Assembly: GCA_016271365.2 (NCBI GenBank)
Contig: CM028129.1
Span: 844,272,001 to 844,336,000 of the forward strand
DNA length: 64,000 nt
Source: Neoceratodus forsteri
Lineage: Eukaryota > Chordata > Ceratodontiformes > Ceratodontidae
Direction: 5' to 3'
Below the pieces are notes generated by a model. The model searched no databases. It worked only from the letters and a program-made list of their open reading frames with translations, and had not been told where the DNA came from. Position 1 is the first letter of the stretch. Every line of letters begins with the position of its first letter. Made by a program: the position numbers and the translations under genes. Positions 41,730-52,911 of the stretch are shown here, in pieces.

Positions 41730-43436
41730 GGATGGGATATTCAGAACTGCACCAGGCAGGGGCGCAAGCCGGGTGCAGCATAATTGGGATGCGCCAGGGC
41801 GTGGTCTGGGTGATATTCAACGGTGCTGTGCCATGGCTCCACACCGTTGAACATGGCACCATGGCCACCCGCATTGCTCATGGCACAGTGGCACTGCGCC
41901 AGTGCAAGTGGCCAGAGAGGAGCAGGGGGATGCGCTGGCACAAGTGCCCTTGCACTAGGTGCAGCAACCGTGATATTCAGCAGTGGACATGAAAATGGGG
42001 CCATAATGTATGCAAGGCGCAAATGGGGCCATTTGCATGTCATTATGGCCCCATTTGCATGCAGGTGCACCGATCCCCTGTGACTTGCGTCTGGCACCCT
42101 GCCAGGCTGTAGCCATTGGGGACCGACACCTCCTGCCCATCACGGGCAGTGCACCCCATTGGCCGATCACATGCTATATTATTATTGTAACTCCCTGGTG
42201 GTCCAGTGGACCTAACTCCTTGCCTGATCGCAGGCTGAGATATTGTTTTAACTCCCTGGTGGTCCAGTGGACCGAACACCTTGCCCGATCGCACTGTGAT
42301 ATTGTTTTAACTCCCTGGTGGTCCAGTGGACTGAACACCTTGCCCAATCGTGGGCTGTCTTATTGTATTCACCCCCTGGTGGTCCAGTGGTTCCCGTACC
42401 CACCTCCCAACCTGCCCCTTCATACCCGCCACCCCACCCCCGGTCAGTGGCAGGCTGCAGCACCCACCGCAAGTCACCCGGCCACCGCTGACTGACAGTG
42501 TACGAAATCGACTGTAGGCCCATTGGTCCACAGCATGGGCCAATGGGCGTGAGGACATCATACTGTACTACGGTCCCGCTATATGAAAGGATCCATTCAC
42601 ATATCTGGACTGTGGCAGTACGTGTGAAATTGACGCTCATTGGCCCACGCTGGACCAATGGGCACAGCCGCATTTCGTATGTTGCCGTGCTGACGGGCAG
42701 CTGGGAGGCTTCGTGGGTGGTGCTGCTGCCTCGCTGACCCGGGGGAGAGGTGGCATGGCAAGGAGGGCGGTTGGGAGGTTCAGGTACCACTGGACTAGCA
42801 GGGGGTAAATACACTATTACAGCCTGCAATTGGGCAAGGTGTTCAATCCACTGGACCACCAGGGAGTTAAAACAATATTACAGCCCATGATCAGGCAAGG
42901 TGTTCAGTACACTGGACCACCAGGGAGTTAAATCAATATTACAGCCCGCGATCGGGCAAGGTGTTCAGTCCACTGGACCACCAGGGAGTTCAAACAATAT
43001 TGCAGCCCACAATCAGGCACGGTGTTAGGTCCACTGGACCACCAGAGCTGCTATTATTTAATACAGTCCACAATCGGGCATTGGGGGGGTGCTATGCCAC
43101 CGGACAGTGCTGCCAGGGCTCGGGTGGCCACCCACAGCTGGCAGCTGCAGTGTTGCACCCAGCAATACGGCAGCCGGCCTGTGGGTGGCCAGTCCTTGCT
43201 CCTGTTTTTTTCAGGCACATCTTTGCGCCCCTCTGTGCAGCGCAAGGCAGGTGTGTGCCTGCCTATGCACCGCACATCCCAGACTGAATATCAGGATGTG
43301 CCGAATATGCATGGGCACACCCCCCGCACTTGCGCTGTATACATTACTGGTGCACCCAAGCGCATCGGGATTTGCGCGGAGCAAATTCCCCTTTTGAATA
43401 TCACACTAGGGTATAACCCCTTTGAATATCCCACCC
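41730..43436. mobile_element. Fold-back Harbinger-like DNA transposon, copy 2
   Basis: The inverted ends are GGATGGGATATTCA and, on the complement, GGGTGGGATATTCA, with CTG on both sides (41,727-41,729; 43,437-43,439). The 3-bp target fits PIF/Harbinger. It shares with copy 1 the subterminal GATATTCA motifs, the 'ATTATGGCCCCATTTGCATG' segment and the word CCAC..GACCACCAGGG. The interior is a giant inverted repeat of about 60-bp minisatellite units. Open stretches inside (for example 42,248-42,859 minus) simply translate the minisatellite. No transposase. Confidence 0.78.
42184..43062. repeat. Inverted minisatellite arms inside transposon copy 2
   Basis: The left arm has four units of about 60 bp with CCCTGGTGGTCCAGTGG at 42,193, 42,254, 42,313 and 42,374. 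The right arm has five units in opposite orientation (CCACTGGACCACCAGGG) from about 42,787 to 43,032. Units also share 'CACCTTGCCCGATCG'. The 380-bp centre is itself partly palindromic ('CCCATTGGTCCA', 'GCTGGACCAATGGGC'). The block could fold into one very long hairpin. Confidence 0.85.
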
Positions 43437-43639
43437 CTGGGATTTTCAGTGCCAGTAGCTCCATACTTTTGTAACTCACCCAATAAACCATTAATCAGCA
43501 CATTTTTTGATACAGCAGAATGCAGCAGTTTTTACTTTGTGTGCACAGCTTTGGTTGCTCTCCGAAGTCTGTGGATAGCACTTAACTGGTAAGAAGAGTG
43601 GACACAGCAGGATAGGGAGGGCACTACAGAGGAACCTGC

Positions 43640-43985
43640 TTACACTAGGGGCATGGGCATAGAAAAGAGGGAGCTTAGATTCAATATAAAAAAGTAAAAG
43701 ATACTACACCTAAGTATGAGGATTTGGGTCACACATACTGTACACCCTGTGTCGGAAAATAGTGGACAGCACAACTGAGAAAAAGGATCTAGGAACCAAA
43801 TGGGAAATGCTGAAGCCAGGCTGACAGTGTGCTGCCACAATCAAAAGAACAAATGCAACTCTGTGATGCATTAGGAGAGGAATGGCATAAGGAGAAAGTC
43901 AACTGAGTTGATCGTCCCCCCCTGTACAAGCCTTGAACAAGTCACACCAGGAATACTGCATCCTGACCTGTGATGGCTTGATTCT
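43640..43985 (+). mobile_element. CR1 LINE fragment
   Basis: Frames joined give 'TTEKKDLGTKWEMLK', 'CAATIKRTNATL', 'CIRRGMA' and 'HQEYCILT', in the order of the CR1 region after the RT core (EKDLGVIVDEKL, QCAAAAKRANAILG, CIRRGI, HLEYCVQF). Degenerate, with both ends diffuse. Confidence 0.65.
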
Positions 43986-44049
43986 GGTTTTATGTACCTC
44001 CGCTCCTGCTTACTTTCTGGGTCTTGGTCATTTCCCACTCTGCTTGGCT

Positions 44050-45250
44050 TCGTTTATTCATTTATTCATTACAAATCGGTTTTACAGCCTTTGAGTCAGA
44101 GACTCATTTACAAAGGTACCTTGTCGCGGGGGGGCAGACATCAAGACAGTTATTACAGTGCAGATTAAAACAGAGGATAACATTACAGGTGCAGTAAAAG
44201 GAACATTTAACATAGATACACATAGGTTACATAACGTAGTAGTTTGTATGTTACTTAGGTTACATAATGTTACAAAACCGTGAGTTACACTCATGGATAT
44301 AGTAGGTCCTCAGAAAAGACATCGGATTACATCATTGTTTGGACCTAGTAGGGAAGGAGTGGGTCTGGGGAAGGGAGAAGCTGTCCAGTGGACATTGTCG
44401 AGCCAGGGGGCAAGATGGACAGGTAATACAGGTTACAACAGGGGGTTAGTTGCACCTACAACAGCGGGTATTAAAGATATGGTTGTAAAGGGCTGTTTTG
44501 AAGGAACCAATTTTTGGCAAGTTGAAGATACAGCTAGGAAGGGAATTGAACCAGGTGGGGACTCGGTAGAGGAAGGATCTCTAGACAAGAGAGGTCTTGG
44601 TTCTGGGCACCTTGAAAATGGCCTTAACTGAGCTATGGGTGGTGATGGACAATGATAACTGCTGTAGGGAGGTGGAGACCCCAAGGGGGGAGAGTCCTAG
44701 TAGTGATTTCTTAGTGAGGAGGCAGGTCTGGTAGAGCAGTCGCTCCTCAAAGTTGAGCAGATTGGCAGTAGTATAGAGAAGGCAGGAGTGAGTTCGGCTG
44801 GGGGCACTGGTCAGGAGCCTACAGGCCTTATTAATGGAGAGTTGGATTTTGGAGAGGGCAGTGTTGTCAGCTGCGGCATAGATGGGCAAGCCATAGTCCA
44901 CGAGGGACAAGACAGAGGAGGTGATGGCCAGCCTGAGGGCAACCTGAGGCAGGCAGTTCCTGTGCCAGTATAGCAGGCCAATCTGAGACTTAATGGTGGC
45001 TGACAGGGCATTAATGTGGGTGTGAAAGGAGAGGGCAGTATCGAACGTGATGCCTAGGTACTTGTATGTGGTCACTTGTTCTAGCGGGTGCAGAGTGCTG
45101 GGGATAATCAAGAGGGGGGGTATTTTTAGTTTTATTTTGGTGGTGGAAGAAGAGCATTGATTTGGTTTTCTTTAAGTTAATGACCAGTCTGTGGTCGCCA
45201 AACCAACTTTTGGCTTGGTTGTAAGCTTGCTGGAGGGATAATTGGAGGAA
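44050..45250 (-). mobile_element. L2-type LINE 3' part (same family as 1-1,226)
   Basis: The minus strand has a long open stretch (44,581-45,111, 176 residues). It contains 'TYKYLGITFDTALSFHTHIN', 'IGLLYWHRNCLPQVALRLAI', 'SLVDYGLPIYAAADNTAL' and 'KACRLLTSAPSRTHSCLL', parallel to the LINE at the window start. A frame change near 44,580 leads to the end 'RVPTWFNSLPSCIFNLPKIG'. The 3' UTR has the stem CCTTTG/CAAAGG (44,090-44,118) and a tail of TGAATAAA-type units (44,053-44,070). 5'-truncated near 45.25 kb. Confidence 0.8.
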
Positions 45251-48050
45251 GGTGGGATTGGAATGTGAGGCAACGAGGACTTCAGCCCTTGCTTTGCCTT
45301 CTCTCCCTGGTGTTGCAGCTTCCTATCTGCAGTTCCCTAGCATTTTCCCTACCTAGGTTGTGCCATGAATTACCCATGTGCTTTGCCTTTGCAGGCATCC
45401 ATTTCCCCCATTTTGGGACATTAGGATACACCTCAGGGATGCTATGCACCTCCCCGTCTTCACTTTTTTGGCTTCCCCAGCTTCAGCATTTTCCCTGGTT
45501 TCCCTGCTGCTTGTAGCTCATTGCCTACCTTGGGAAATCTGCAGTGCTCCAGTTTCCCTGTCATACAATACTCCTGCCCCCCCCCCTTTTCCTGGGCTTT
45601 TTGTCTGCCCCTGCTGTCTCTTCCTGGTCCTCCCCTCTCCTGTACCTGCCCTCATCCTGTGCTTTCCTGGTTTTCTTTTGGGAATTTCACTCCTCACTGC
45701 AGCATTCCACCTCCACTTACACCCTTCTGCCATTCTGACCTATCCTACCTCTACCCTTAGTCTGGCAACTGCACCCCTTACCATTCTGCTCCTGGCATCT
45801 ATTCCCTGCTCAGCTTTGAGATTCATGTCCCTTGTTTTACCCCTGGTGCTCCTCACATACCTGTCTGCCAGTTAACCAAATCTTTCCCACCTGCTCCCTA
45901 TTCCACTCCCCTTGAGGTGCTTCCTAAGCTCCGCATTATTTCTGCAGGCCACAGGATCTACCATGCCTTCCTGCCTATCTGGCTTCTGCCACCCATGCAT
46001 GGATCATTACCCTCACAGCCTTCTCTGCCTTCAACCATTCGCTGCCTTTCATTGTCATTAGCATACTGCTTTCCAGATTACTCTGTCTCCACCCTACTGG
46101 TATTCTTGTTACCTTCCTCCTCACATTTCCCCTCTCTGACTTGCTGCATTCCCCTTTGTACTGCCTTGTTTCCCTACCTGTGACTATGCAGCCAGCTGCC
46201 CTTATCTTGCTCAGCCCATACCAGCAGCTTTTCCTGACTCCATCCCTAACTCATACCTTCTGAGGTACTGAGCAAAGGTAGGCTTGCCCTGTCTACCAGG
46301 GATGGGATTCCGTTACAATTACTACTATCTGCTACTTACCAACCTGACATCCTCCATCCCTAACTCTGCCTGGAGGCATCGAGTGAAGGTTAGCACTCCC
46401 CGACTACCAGGGATGGGAGCCATGTCTGCAATCTACTGTGTCATACTATGCATTCTCTACCTGATACCGGTTGCTGCTTCCCTTCGGGAACAGGACCTCT
46501 TTACCCCATGTGCCTTCAACATCCTGCCTATGCCTAGCTGCCTCATATTAAGGTCATCTCACCTTGACTACCAGGGATGGGAGCCTGAGTCTACGTTCGA
46601 CTGTTTCAACCTTTTGCATTCTCTACCTGATGCCAGGTTGCTGCTTCCCTTCTGGAATAGGACTACTGTACCCCAACTGCTTTCAACATCCTACCTCTGT
46701 CTGGCGGCATCGCCTACAGATCGTCTTGCACCAACTACCAGGGATGGACACCTGTATCTGCACTCCACATTTCAAACTTATGCATTCTCTATCAGAATAT
46801 CTGGTTGCCACTTCCCTTTGGGAATGGGACCACTTCACCTCTTTTGCCTGCCTTCTCCTACATTGCCTGGAGGCATCGAGTACCTAAATTGCCTGGGATG
46901 GAAGCCTGCATCTGCAAATTACCATTTCATCTTTATGTATTCTTTACCCAGTTGCTGCTTCCCTTTGGGAATGAGATCACCTTATCCCATTTGCCTTAAA
47001 CATCCTCTACCTGATGGCCTTGAGTGAAGGTCATCTCGCCTCGACTACCTGGGATGAGAGCCTGTGCCTGTCCTCCAATCTGTCAATTTTATGCATTTTA
47101 TAACTGATTACCCAGTTGCCACTTCTCTTCAAGAATGAGACCACTTCCCCATCTGTCTTCCCCATCTTACCTTGCCTGGCGGCATTGAGTGACAGTCATC
47201 TCACCTCGGATATCATGGATGGGAGCCTGTTTCTGCAATCAACTGTTTCCACTTCATGCATTCTCTACCTGACTACCCGGTTGCCACTTCCTTTCAGGAA
47301 CAGGACCCCTGTACTCTAGTTGCCTTCCATGTCCTTCCTCACAAGTCTTCATCCTGCACTTACATGGACTCATCGTACTCATCCCCGCCTTGGCTTCCTT
47401 GTGCTTTGAACTTGGACTCCGCCAGCTTGTTCAGTCTCTACCTCCATTCAGTTTGATTGCCTCAGGGACTTCCATACTGCTGGTCACCCCTTCCTGTCTA
47501 CCATGTGAGTTTGCCTTCTCCTTCAGAGGTGGGAACCTCATGCCTCATCGCTCCAGTGCCTTCTGTTCTCTGCACTTGCCGTTCGCTGTCTTCCGTGAAC
47601 ATGGGACCTCATACTTCAACTTCGTAGCACTTGGTATCTGGATTCACTTCTGGTCTTCCTTGGATCCACCACTCGTGGCCTGCAGTGGCTTTGCTACATC
47701 CTACTTCAGTTTGCTGTGGTGCTGACCCCAGTTCTGTTCCTTCCTGCACCTGCAATGTCAGTACAGCTTAGCCTCTGCTGTTTTCTAAGACTCCTTCCTC
47801 CAGTCTGCTGATATTCCCTCTGGACTTTCCTCTCCATCCATGGACAGCTGCCTTCTCCTCACCACCCTAGCTGCTCGGAGCTTTGTCCTGTGGCTCTTTT
47901 GGGCATTTTACCCTATCCCTAGCCAGTATTCCTACCAGGTCAACTATGCCTCCTTTTCATCTATCTCATACTCCTACCCTGGCCATCCTAACAGCTCCTA
48001 TCCACTACTCGATGGAACTCTTGTTCATTTCACCTGAGGAAAACTTCTAG
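45250..48050 (+). repeat. Strongly pyrimidine-biased region with an embedded satellite
   Basis: For nearly 3 kb the plus strand is dominated by C and T, with frequent CTGCC, CTTCC and TACCT words. The open stretches (45,378-45,875; 46,284-47,027) arise because stop codons need purines, and they show no domain. Sequence around 47.4-47.9 kb recalls vertebrate LTR-retrotransposon non-coding regions, but no LTR pair, primer site or pol motif was found. Confidence 0.5.
46293..47345 (+). repeat. Satellite of about 160 bp per unit, about seven copies
   Basis: The word CTACCAGGGATGGGAGCCTG or close variants begins at 46,293, 46,404, 46,568, 46,735, 46,889, 47,045 and about 47,209, giving spacings of 111, 164, 167, 154, 156 and 164 bp. 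Each unit also contains 'TGCATTCTCTACCTGA', 'TTGC(C/T)ACTTCCCTT' and 'GGAGGCATCGAGTGAAGGT'. Units are diverged but clearly in register. The first spacing reflects a shortened unit. Confidence 0.85.
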
Positions 48051-50122
48051 TAAACATCCCTTGGACAACATGCCTCATAGACCCTGTCACCATTGAGTTA
48101 TCTATACTTCCCAATCATCTCCTCAGGATCAGTTCCGGAATCCCATTCAACTGGACTATAGAAAGATCTAATCCCTCATCTGACTCTACTAGATGCTCCC
48201 TACGCATCCCGTCAATTCAAGCACTATGGCTTCCGTATCTACCATGTCTCACGGGATATCCTTCACATGGAAAGTGATCTAATTCCTTTCATCATGCAAT
48301 GACTCTATAATCATTATCGATTATAATGCATAACAGGAACTGCAAGTTACCTCATAGCAGTACTGACATCAATCATTTTATCTTTCTGTAGCTTCTCCTA
48401 CAAGCACTGACTCTGTTGATCACGTTATTTGATTCCTACTTCCTCAGCCATTGGGTGTCCTAAGACCTTCCCAGCTACCTTCCCAGAACCCCCATCATTG
48501 GATCTTCATTGCCTGGCTGCCTTACTAAAGGCATTTTATCCAAACAACTGTTTCCTAGCTCCTAGATGTCATCATACATCATACAATCATCTACATTCTG
48601 TCATCATATTACCATCAGTCAAGTCAGTTGCCCATCCAGTGGTCCTTCTAGCTCATCCCTTATGATTCACCTCCCATAATCCCTCCATCAAAGACTGTCA
48701 CAGAGAGCAGGCTCCATCTGCAACTGATCTGGCTTTCTCACTATCCCAGTTTTGCCTCTCAATAGATCAATATTGGACTAAAGTGCTAGGCACCCCTGGA
48801 ATTCTACACCGCTCTCAACTTCGCTTTGGGTTCCATGTCATAACAGCAATTGCGGAAAGATGATCGCCATTATGGTGAGTGTACATCGTTGAAAATCAGT
48901 TTCAGCGATGTACACCCCTGGCACACAGCAAAAGGGAACCGGGGACTTAGGATTTACTTGTTTATGTGAGGGGCTGGGCCCCCCACACCCCAAGGGGGGC
49001 TTTCCCCCGCACCTCCCTGCTAAAGGGTTCTCAACTCCAGTGGGGTGCATGTTGGGGGGTGCAAAACAGGGGGAAAGTATTCAGGCTGGGTGTAACAAAA
49101 TGTATGCGCACCCAGACCTGAACCCAGCACCCTCACAACCCTAGCCTTCCACCCACCATACCACGGGGCCAGCTCGGCTGCACCATGCCACACAAACCCT
49201 CCCTCCTCTTCTGCCCATCACTTGGCATGCTCTCTCCCCTCCAGGTGTGTGTACATATAGCGACATCCTGTCGCTGTATTCGTGGACCCCCCCCAATCTG
49301 GTCACCCTGCCTTCCTCCTCAGTAGCCCTGTCAACAGGTGCCATGATTGAGTCGCCCTTTTTGAAAGCACCCAATCTCAATCGCCAATGTCACGGGATAC
49401 CTCCCATTGCCATATCAGTCTATAGACTCTTTCAAAAACCCGGTTCCTGGCTTCCCACAGTACTTAGACACTCGATTATCTGTAGAGCAAAACAGTTCTG
49501 GCCACCTCAGTGCATGTCATAAGCAATTACGCCACAAAAAAAAAACATATCTACTTTTTCTATCACCAGACCAGCAAGATCCTATGCAAGTATCATTACG
49601 ACATCAATACCCAACTCAACTCTCAAATTTCTCATACGGAACATCAAATTATTCCATATATGTTCAGTTGCCATCTCTACTGCATGTACCAATCTTCCTT
49701 AATTGGTCTAAAATCTTTCATTGCACTACTCCTGCCTGGCACATAAAGACTCTTTTCAACTCTCATCTGCTTCATGGGTGCTTACATTGCAACTTATCGC
49801 TCACCGCTCAACTTGAATGCCAGACCTTCTACAAAGTTATACTGTTTACCTTATGACTTCATAACCCATCATACTTCCCACCGTTCAAAGTCTGGTAATA
49901 AATTTATCAAATACTGCTCTTCCTGCTCATTAGTCTCTGTAATCTTATTAGACATTATCCATCATCACCTTGGAAACCTGGACTACATTCCTCTTGTTTT
50001 CGACTGGACCTACTCCACTCTCAGAATTTGGATGCTCCTTCAGAATAGACCTACCTCTTCAACCTCAGAATCGTCCTTCCATAAGGCATCATCCATAGGA
50101 TTCGAAGATGGCAGTATGAGGC
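48050..50122. other. Unrecognised region around the hairpin-ended element
   Basis: Moderately pyrimidine-rich sequence without any supported gene. 'TCTCACGGGATATC' (48,248) and 'TGTCACGGGATACC' (49,389) are similar words on either side of the insert at 48,879-49,278. Open stretches (48,429-48,665; 49,407-49,856) have no motif that I can name. Confidence 0.4.
48879..49278. mobile_element. Hairpin-ended element with tRNA-like interior
   Basis: The left edge is a hairpin with stem GTGTACATCGTTGAAA (48,879-48,894) against TTTCAGCGATGTACAC (48,900-48,915). The right edge has stem AGCGACA (49,259-49,265) against TGTCGCT (49,269-49,275). The two ends are also roughly inverted relative to each other (GCGATGTACACCCC and, complemented, TATGTACACACACC). 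On the minus strand an A-box-like 'GTGGTATGGTGGGTGG' and B-box-like 'TGGGTTCAGGTCTGG' resemble tRNA promoter elements. It may be a MITE or a SINE; no target duplication was fixed. Confidence 0.5.
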
Positions 50123-50333
50123 AGTTTGAGGCAGTATAGTGCAGTGGTTTAAGGTTCTAAGCTGCAAACCTGGTGACATCCAGCAGACCAGACCTGGGTT
50201 TGAATCCCACAGCCCCCACTTGCATACTGTGTGACCCTGAGCAAGTCACTTAACTTCCCTGTGCTCCCAGGTTGCTCCTGTAAAAAAGCTTTCAGCTTAG
50301 TGTGCTACTTCTGGTTAAACAACTAAAAAAAAA
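50123..50333 (+). mobile_element. tRNA-derived SINE with MIR/CORE-like body, copy 3
   Basis: Same family as 17,437: 'GCAGTATAGTGCAGTGGTTT', B box 'GGGTTTGAATCCC', CORE 'TGTGTGACCCTGAGCAAGTC', ending CAACT plus an A run. AAGATGG before the head and after the A run may be the flanking duplication. It is the best preserved of the three copies and includes the full pol III promoter. Confidence 0.88.
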
Positions 50334-50451
50334 AAAGATGGACTGTCATCTCTCTGAGCAGTTCACCTTCCTCAAAAATTAGCTTATGGTTGCTAGAACC
50401 TAGGTTCATCTCCTCTTAGTTTGTCCAGAGGATGGGTGGGTCAGTAGCCAT

Positions 50452-50970
50452 GGGTTCTCAGAGGTTTCCTCCACCTGGGGATTTTTCTTCTCCTGCGTGC
50501 TGCTGGTCACACTCCCCATGAGTTGGAGGAGGTAATCATACTCTTTTGAACATTCATCAGTAATTCTTTTGGGCTTTCTATTCCCTACTTACTACCCAGC
50601 TTACCTACCAAGGACAGGAAAAGCTAACGTAAACTACAGTTACATAAGTATTTCTAACCCCATGCTCTATTCATCCAAACATTGAATGGGAGGGCTATAG
50701 CCCGAGGTTTGATGTGGGGGAATAGCTCCTCCTACATTACCTACAAAGGCCAGCCTCCCATGGCAGTTCCCCACTTAGTGCGTTGTGAAACACTGACCAT
50801 CCACCCCTGCCTCCTCCTTCTCCAGCACTCTACTCACCCTTGGCACTGGGCTTTCTATTCCCTACTCACTACCCAGCTTACCTACCAAGGATGGAAACAA
50901 AGAAAAGCCAAAGTAAACTACAGTTACATAAGCACTACTAACCCCATACTCTATTCACCCAAACATTGAA
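50452..50970 (+). repeat. Interspersed repeat R (copy 1) plus a partial direct duplicate
   Basis: 50,452-50,845 is found again in inverted orientation at 60,717-61,095 and shares the edges 'GGGTTCTCAGAGG' and 'CTCTACTCACCCTTGG'. Within copy 1 the segment at 50,565-50,690 ('GGGCTTTCTATTCCCTACTT' to 'CCAAACATTGAA') is repeated at 50,848-50,970. Coding in any frame is not conserved beyond what shared sequence gives. Family unknown; edges show only weak inverted similarity. Confidence 0.7.
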
Positions 50971-51054
50971 CATGACATTTTGAATAGTAAGGGAAATTGA
51001 CAGTGAGGACTATGCAGATCTAGTAGACATGCACTCTATGCTGGAGGGGTGGAA

Positions 51055-51190
51055 GACAATAAGTGGAAACATTAAAAAATATTACTTCACACAGAGGTTA
51101 ACATGGAACAGCCTAGCTGGAGAGGTTGTGGAAGACAGCACTGTCTAGGAGTTCATAGTAGGACTAGATAGATTATTGAGGTACAATACC
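51055..51190 (+). mobile_element. CR1-like C-terminal fragment
   Basis: Joined frames give 'YYFTQRLTWNSLAGEVVEDS' and 'FIVGLDRLL', a diverged form of the CR1 ORF2 end (FFTERVVxxWNSLPEEVVEAS, FKxxLDRLL). Short and degenerate. Confidence 0.5.
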
Positions 51191-52911
51191 ATTAGGCCTA
51201 CACAGTTTATGTAGGGGTAAAAATTCCACTGGTATATGGATGTGTGCCAATATCCAGTTTGGGAAGCAGCACTACTTACTGCTGTGTAACAGGAGGGCCA
51301 GATAAGATAAACTCTTAAGTTCCTTTCATCACCACAGTAATATGGTATTATGCATGTTATTAAATTGCATGTCTTTCTTGTTGCCAGATGAATGAAGTAG
51401 TTTTCAACTATAAGGGTTATAGTAATAGTGTTAGTCACTAAAAGGCTTCCATCTACCTACAAATCAGACACCGAAAGAAACAGTGTAGGTATTTTGTCAG
51501 TATAGATTTCATTAGGATGTCTTCTGCTCTTTAAGGACTCCTTTTATATCTGTCCACTCTTTACATGCCAAATGTTATGAACTCTTTAGGAAAATGCATA
51601 GAGCGAGTTGAATAACAGAACACTCACTGTTTTTTACAATTTCTGAATAGAAGAAGTAAATGGTATAATCTCCCACAAGTAAATGAAAAACTGAAAATGT
51701 GAAGTGGTACTGCAGATTTTGTATGCAAGACGCAAACAGATTAAAAGCAAAAAAATATATATGTTGCAGCCTTTTAAACACAGATGAATAACACTATGTT
51801 CACTGTAAGAAATATCTGAGGCAGAAAATACAGACGTCCCAGTTGCTTCTCTAACATGACAAATGTAAATCTGCTTAAGCTCCCTGCAAAATAAACAGAT
51901 GTCACATTCAATATAAATTTAGAATTGGTCCATTAATAACCAGAGAATTGGCACTAGCTGGCTGATTATATATAAAAGCCCATTACTCTTCTATCTGCAA
52001 AACTTCTGAATGAGTGCATGGACGTTGGGGGGGGGAGGTGAACCTTAGAAGTTGTGCTTTACTAGACAAGGTATTAAAAGGATTCTGCTAAAACAGCCTC
52101 AAGTTGACCAGTTCTTTTACAATGCCTATTTCAGGCCAACAAACTTTTTCAAATGTGACAATATCAGAGCTGTGCAAAATACTTTATTTGAAATATTACA
52201 CATAACATTTGGCCATTGGAACAGTGGAAGCATTGCCACTCATGATGAGATGCATTGCTGAGGGCACGTCAAGGGGAAGAGGATGAAGCATCCCAAAGGA
52301 TACTCTCTTTCTTCATGGAGAGAGGGTAGTGTGCTCTGCACCACTGCTGCCACCAAGGTGTCAATGGTGGCAGTTCAGTTGGAGCCATTAAACGGGGAGA
52401 GGGGATGCCTCCAGACATCAGCACACCTGCATGCTCTGACACTAGAGATGCAGCGAAGTTTTACTATGCACACACAGTTAATGTGAAGTTCCCAGCTTCA
52501 TATCCATGAATAGTTTTGTGCGGTTTCCATTAAAAGGTCAAAATTCACCATTAATGGACTTCACGTTATTAACTTTGCATTAACTTCTGGTAACATTTTA
52601 AGAAAGGTGGAATTTGTGAGAAACAGCCCACAGACCACATAACTGACAGTCTGCAGGTAACATAATGCAGGCAGGAAGTTAATCAGGCAAGACCGTGAAC
52701 TAGTTTCAGTTTCCCTTGCCCTGTGCTAAAGAAGGAGCTTTTTGAGAGTATTTGTGTAGTGCCAGTTAAAGATTTACTCAGTGTTTCTGTTTACTGCCAT
52801 ATTTCTGCTTTTGAGTTTTGCCCCTTTTGTTATCATATTCCTGAGTCCTGATTTTACTCTGTTTTTCTTTTTTGTTTACTTCTGAATACTTGTATTCATT
52901 TTTTTTCCAAA

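Noticed and set aside
42248..42859. 203-codon minus-strand open stretch
   Set aside because: It translates the inverted minisatellite of transposon copy 2.
42184..43062. CRISPR-like regular repeats
   Set aside because: Units are contiguous 60-bp tandem repeats without unique spacers, occur in both orientations and lie in a eukaryotic transposon.
46284..47027. 247-codon open stretch
   Set aside because: It spans several satellite units and owes its length to the purine-poor strand. Each unit gives a variant of the same peptide and no domain.
45250..50100. LTR retrotransposon
   Set aside because: Composition is suggestive, but no LTR pair, primer binding site, polypurine tract or gag/pol motif was found.
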